The notes under the pieces are model-generated. The model worked only from the letters and a program-made list of their open reading frames with translations, had not been told where the DNA came from and did no database searches. The position numbers and the translations under genes are program-made. Positions 61,130 through 64,000 of a DNA stretch of 64,000 nt are shown piece after piece. This stretch comes from Tubiluchus corallicola (taxonomy: Eukaryota; Priapulida; Priapulimorpha; Priapulimorphida; Tubiluchidae): contig JAQGDQ010000266.1 in the NCBI GenBank assembly GCA_030141605.1, forward strand, positions 131,501 through 195,500, read 5' to 3'. Position 1 is the stretch's first letter. Each line of letters starts with the position of its first letter.

Positions 61130-64000
61130 CAAGCACATGATAGCTGAGCCACGTGGTAGTTACAACACGAGATGGTTGCAAGCACACGATAGTTGAGCCA
61201 CGTGGTAGTTACAACACAACATGGTTGCAGCACACGATAGTTGAACCACGTGGTAGTTACAACACGAGATAGTTGCAAGCACATGATAGCTGAGCCACGT
61301 GGTAGTTACAACACAAGTTGGTTGCAGCACACGATAGTTGAACCACGTGGTAGTTACAACACAAGATGGTTGCAGCACACGATAGTTGAACCACGTGGTA
61401 GTTACAACACAAGATGGTTGCAGCACACGATAGCTGAGCCACGTGGTAGTTACAACACGAGATAGTTGCAGCACACGATAGTTGAACCACGTGGTAGTTA
61501 CAACACAAGATGGTTGCAGCACACGATAGTTGAACCACGTGGTAGTTACAACACGAGATAGTTGCAGCACACGATAGTTGAACCACGTGGTAGTTACAAC
61601 ACGAGATAGTTGCAGCACACGATAGTTGAACCACGTGGTAGTTACAACACGAGATAGTTGCAGCACACGATAGTTGAACCACGTGGTAGTTACAACACAA
61701 GATGGTTGCAGCACACGATAGTTGAACCACGTGGTAGTTACAACACAAGATGGTTGCAAGCACATGATAGCTGAGCCACGTGGTAGTTACAACACGAGAT
61801 GGTTGCAAGCACATGATAGTTGAACCACGTGGTAGTTACAACACGAGATGGTTGCAGCACACGATAGTTGAACCACGTGGTAGTTATAACACAAGATGGT
61901 TGCAGCACACGATAGTTGAACCACGTGGTAGTTACAACACGAGATGGTTGCAAGCACACGATAGTTGAACCACGTGGTAGTTACAACACGAGATGGTTGC
62001 AAGCACATGATAGTTGAACCACGTTGTAGTTACAACACGAGATAGTTGCAGCACACGATAGTTGAACCACGTGGTAGTTATAACACAAGATGGTTGCAGC
62101 ACACGGTAGTTGAACCACGTGGTAGTTACAACACGAGATAGTTGCAGCACATGACAGCTGAGCCACGTGGTAGTTACAACACAAGATAGTTGCAGCACAC
62201 GATAGTTGAACCACGTGGTAGTTACAACACGAGATGGTTGCAAGCACATGATAGTTGAACCACGTGGTAGTTACAACACAAGATAGTTGCAGCACACGAT
62301 AGTTGAACCACGTGGTAGTTACAACACGAGATGGTTGCAAGCACATGATAGCTGAGCCACGTGGTAGTTATAACACAAGATGGTTGCAGCACACGATAGT
62401 TGAACCACGTGGTAGTTACAACACGAGATAGTTGCAGCACATGACAGCTGAGCCACGTGGTAGTTACAACACGAGATAGTTGCAGCACATGATAGCTGAG
62501 CCACGTGGTAGTTACAACACGAGTTGGTTGCAGCACACGATAGTTGAACCACGTGGTAGTTACAACACGAGTTGGTTGCAGCACACGATAGTTGAACCTC
62601 GTGGTAGTTACAACACAAGTTGGTTGCAGCACACGATAGCTGAGCCACGTGGTAGTTACAACACGAGATAGTTGCAGCACACGATAGTTGAACCACGTGG
62701 TAGTTACAACACAAGATGGTTGCAGCACACGATAGCTGAGCCACGTGGTAGTTACAACACAAGATAGTTGCAGCACACGATAGTTGAACCTCGTGGTAGT
62801 TACAACACAAGATGGTTGCAGCACACGATAGTTGAACCACGTGGTAGTTACAACACAAGATGGTTGCAAGCACATGATAGCTGAACCACGTGGTAGTTAC
62901 AACACGAGTTGGTTGCAGCACACGATAGTTGAACCACGTGGTAGTTACAACACAAGATGGTTGCAGCACACGATAGCTGAGCCACGTGGTAGTTACAACA
63001 CGAGTTGGTTGCAGCACACGATAGTTGAACCACGTGGTAGTTACAACACGAGATAGTTGCAGCACACGATAGTTGAACCACGTGGTAGTTACAACACGAG
63101 ATGGTTGCAGCACACGATAGTTGAACCACGTGGTAGTTACAACACGAGATGGTTGCAGCACACGATAGTTGAACCACGTGGTAGTTACAACACGAGTTGG
63201 TTGCAGCACACGATAGTTGAACCACGTGGTAGTTACAACACGAGATGGTTGCAGCACACGATAGTTGAACCACGTGGTAGTTACAACACGAGATGGTTGC
63301 AGCACACGATAGTTGAACCACGTGGTAGTTACAACACGAGTTGGTTGCAGCACACGATAGTTGACCACGTGGTAGTTACAACACAAGATGGTTGCAGCAC
63401 ACGATAGTTGAACCACGTGGTAGTTACAACACGAGATAGTTGCAGCACACGATAGTTGAACCACGTGGTAGTTACAACACGAGTTGGTTGCAGCACACGA
63501 TAGTTGAACCACGTGGTAGTTACAACACGAGATGGTTGCAGCACACGATAGTTGAACCACGTGGTAGTTACAACACGAGTTGGTTGCAGCACACGATAGT
63601 TGACCACGTGGTAGTTACAACACAAGATGGTTGCAGCACACGATAGTTGAACCACGTGGTAGTTACAACACAAGATGGTTGCAGCACACGATAGTTGAAC
63701 CACGTGGCAGTTACAACACAAGATGGTTGCAGCACACGATAGTTGAACCACGTGGTAGTTACAACACGAGTTGGTTGCAGCACACGATAGTTGAACCACG
63801 TGGTAGTTACAACACGAGATGGTTGCAGCACACGATAGTTGAACCACGTGGTAGTTACAACACGAGATGGTTGCAGCACACGATAGTTGAACCACATGGT
63901 AGTTACAACACAAGATGGTTGCAGCACACGATAGTTGAACCACGTGGTAGTTACAACACAAGATGGTTGCAGCACACGATAGCTGAGCCACGTGGTAGTT
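61130..64000. repeat. 48-bp minisatellite, about 59 units, continuing past the window
   Basis: Unit gatagttgaaccacgtggta followed by gttacaacacgagatggttg and cagcacac, 48 bp; some units are 49 bp (caagcac). Variants: gttgaa/gctgag, cgagat/caagat/cgagtt. Almost every unit holds the perfect palindrome ACCACGTGGT (E-box CACGTG). The 48-bp period keeps frames open on both strands, while 49-bp units break them, giving several spurious overlapping ORFs. Confidence 0.95.

Noticed and set aside
61160-63991. Numerous 60-413 codon ORFs on both strands
   Set aside because: All are frames of the 48-bp minisatellite, broken by the 49-bp units.

Overview
The window is eukaryotic and, from its genes, an invertebrate animal. 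It is AT-rich and intron-rich, with canonical GT/AG junctions, AATAAA signals, non-LTR retrotransposon relics, MITEs and a very high load of minisatellites and microsatellites. The sequence alone does not resolve the phylum.

Region 1 (1-20.9 kb, + strand): the 3' two thirds of a type II regulatory subunit of cAMP-dependent protein kinase (PRKAR2). Eight exons (3347-20219) join in frame to 269 residues covering both cyclic-nucleotide-binding domains. The docking/dimerisation region and inhibitor segment lie upstream of the window. The introns are filled with tandem arrays (51, 29, 34, 15, 24 and 39 bp units, plus a 165-bp CT tract) and a dead LINE.

Region 2 (24-54.2 kb): a cluster of four related genes for secreted or surface-anchored, cysteine-capped leucine-rich-repeat-like proteins, plus one truncated pseudogene. 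Each module has an N-terminal four-cysteine cap, a degenerate LRR core and an LRRCT-like cap on a separate exon. Every LRR/LRRCT junction is a phase-1 intron. Gene A is on + (23958-27526). Genes B (39709-29966), C (46928-45423) and D (54188-51288) are on -. Gene B has two modules in series; A, C and D have one. All four end in a hydrophobic C-terminus that suggests a GPI or membrane anchor. This cluster is the best candidate for something undescribed. Around and inside it are LINE relics, a Harbinger-like MITE, a hAT-like MITE with a perfect 8-bp target duplication, a higher-order tandem array, and a segmental duplication that produced the pseudogene.

Region 3 (54.5-64 kb): a C2H2 zinc-finger fragment, a 5'-truncated LINE, and the 3' exons (- strand) of an unidentified single-pass membrane protein. 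These are a transmembrane exon at 60918-60790, a cytoplasmic exon at 59691-59473 and two candidate last exons. The area also holds a 64-bp minisatellite that runs into an assembly gap (57170-58132), a GGCAG pentanucleotide tract, and about 2.9 kb of a 48-bp minisatellite carrying a CACGTG palindrome in almost every unit, which continues past the window end.

The PKA subunit is an intracellular signalling gene unrelated to the surface-protein cluster; their proximity implies no functional link. Exon structures were read by eye from splice signals, reading phase and family similarity, and are unsupported by transcripts.
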